Of a DNA stretch of 64,000 nucleotides, positions 63,606 through 64,000 are shown one piece after another. Position numbers and translations under genes: made by a program. Numbering within the stretch: the first letter of the stretch is position 1; the number at the start of each line of letters is the position of its first letter. Source of the stretch: Rhodoplanes sp. (lineage in GTDB: Bacteria; Pseudomonadota; Alphaproteobacteria; Rhizobiales; Xanthobacteraceae); contig NZ_JACAAX010000021.1 of NCBI RefSeq assembly GCF_013377085.1, positions 33,844-97,843 of the forward strand, read 5' to 3'. Below the pieces are notes generated by a model. That model worked only from the letters and a program-made list of their open reading frames with translations, ran no database searches and had not been told where the DNA came from.

Positions 63606-63700
63606 TGGTGCCCTGGCCGGATTCGAACCAGCGCAGTCTTGCTACCACCTGATTTCGAGTAAGTATCGCTTCGAGTTCTTCGACACGATCACCCTAATTC
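63606..63700 (-). tRNA. tRNA-like relic with T-arm and CCA, probable pseudo-tRNA
   Basis: Read on the minus strand, GGTTCGAATCC (63629-63619) is an exact T-arm core, flanked by a CTGG/CCGG stem, and followed by CCAGGGCACCA ending at 63606. Upstream is a CTCGAAAT loop that could be an anticodon arm (CGA), and an ATCG...CGAT stem like a D-arm. However, no 5' acceptor strand (GCCCTGG) is found, and the acceptor 3' strand is one base short in the standard layout. It thus looks like a partial or decayed tRNA 3' end, such as a leftover att site of an integrated element. Confidence 0.4.
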
Positions 63701-63788
63701 CACACACTGAAGCGCCGTCGCGGCGCGGTTACCTGGTTGGCGCGCAACTCCGCGTCGGGCGGATGCTAAAGGCCCGCCCGGCGTGCCG

Positions 63789-64000
<212 letters not shown>

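Noticed and set aside
63606..63700. A functional complete tRNA gene
   Set aside because: No 5' acceptor strand pairs with the 3' end, and the anticodon stem has mismatches; reported only as a relic.

Overview
The window is 64 kb of very GC-rich DNA with dense, compact operons and no rRNA genes or transposases. Gene content points to an alphaproteobacterium of the Hyphomicrobiales (Rhizobiales), near Rhodoplanes, Bradyrhizobium or Rhodopseudomonas. The main evidence is the cysG-DUF2849-cysI-cysH-DUF934-cysD-cysNC sulfate operon, a BBP7-like outer-membrane barrel, many FCD-type GntR regulators, and many transporters and acyl-CoA enzymes. The taxonomic call is inference from gene order and protein style.

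Layout. 1-2595: 3' part of a large MmeI-like (type IIL) DNA methyltransferase whose target-recognition part is clearly AT-richer than its flanks and which carries a palindromic repeat in frame. 2596-9026: repeats, a membrane protein, a truncated copy of an MFS gene fused to the tail of an EAL-domain gene, a beta-barrel protein, the intact MFS gene and a YcgN-like protein. 9163-15859: one minus-strand operon of GntR regulator, binding protein, livHMGF-like ABC transporter and nitrilase. 16081-23922: patatin-like lipase, PPK2-type kinase, a FecR-like protein next to a CHASE2 adenylate cyclase, slipin, and an ICMT-like methyltransferase. 24078-25928: ilvD with a clear terminator.

25993-34769 holds seven minus-strand genes (FAD oxidoreductase, enoyl-CoA hydratase, CoA-transferase, DHDPS-type aldolase, epimerase, MFS transporter, fucose-isomerase-like protein). 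They face a GntR gene across a small promoter/operator region. No named pathway matches this set, so it is the best candidate here for an undescribed catabolic system. 35575-43270 continues the catabolic theme with an extradiol-dioxygenase-like protein, two MFS permeases, an enolase-superfamily dehydratase, an AraC regulator and a cysteine homologue of GrdB/PrdB.

43527-51514 is the assimilatory sulfate operon; its cysH carries a second in-frame palindromic repeat. 52322-58550 has a Bug-type binding protein facing a TetR gene, which is followed by an aminotransferase and a polar amino-acid ABC transporter. 58537-63545 has a LysR gene and hydantoinase/oxoprolinase B and A subunits. The right end has a tRNA-like relic and the 3' end of a thiolase gene.

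A theme across the window is a set of palindromic repeats of about 75-200 bp. They sit between convergent genes, between the binding-protein and permease genes of both ABC operons, and inside two coding sequences in multiples of three bases.
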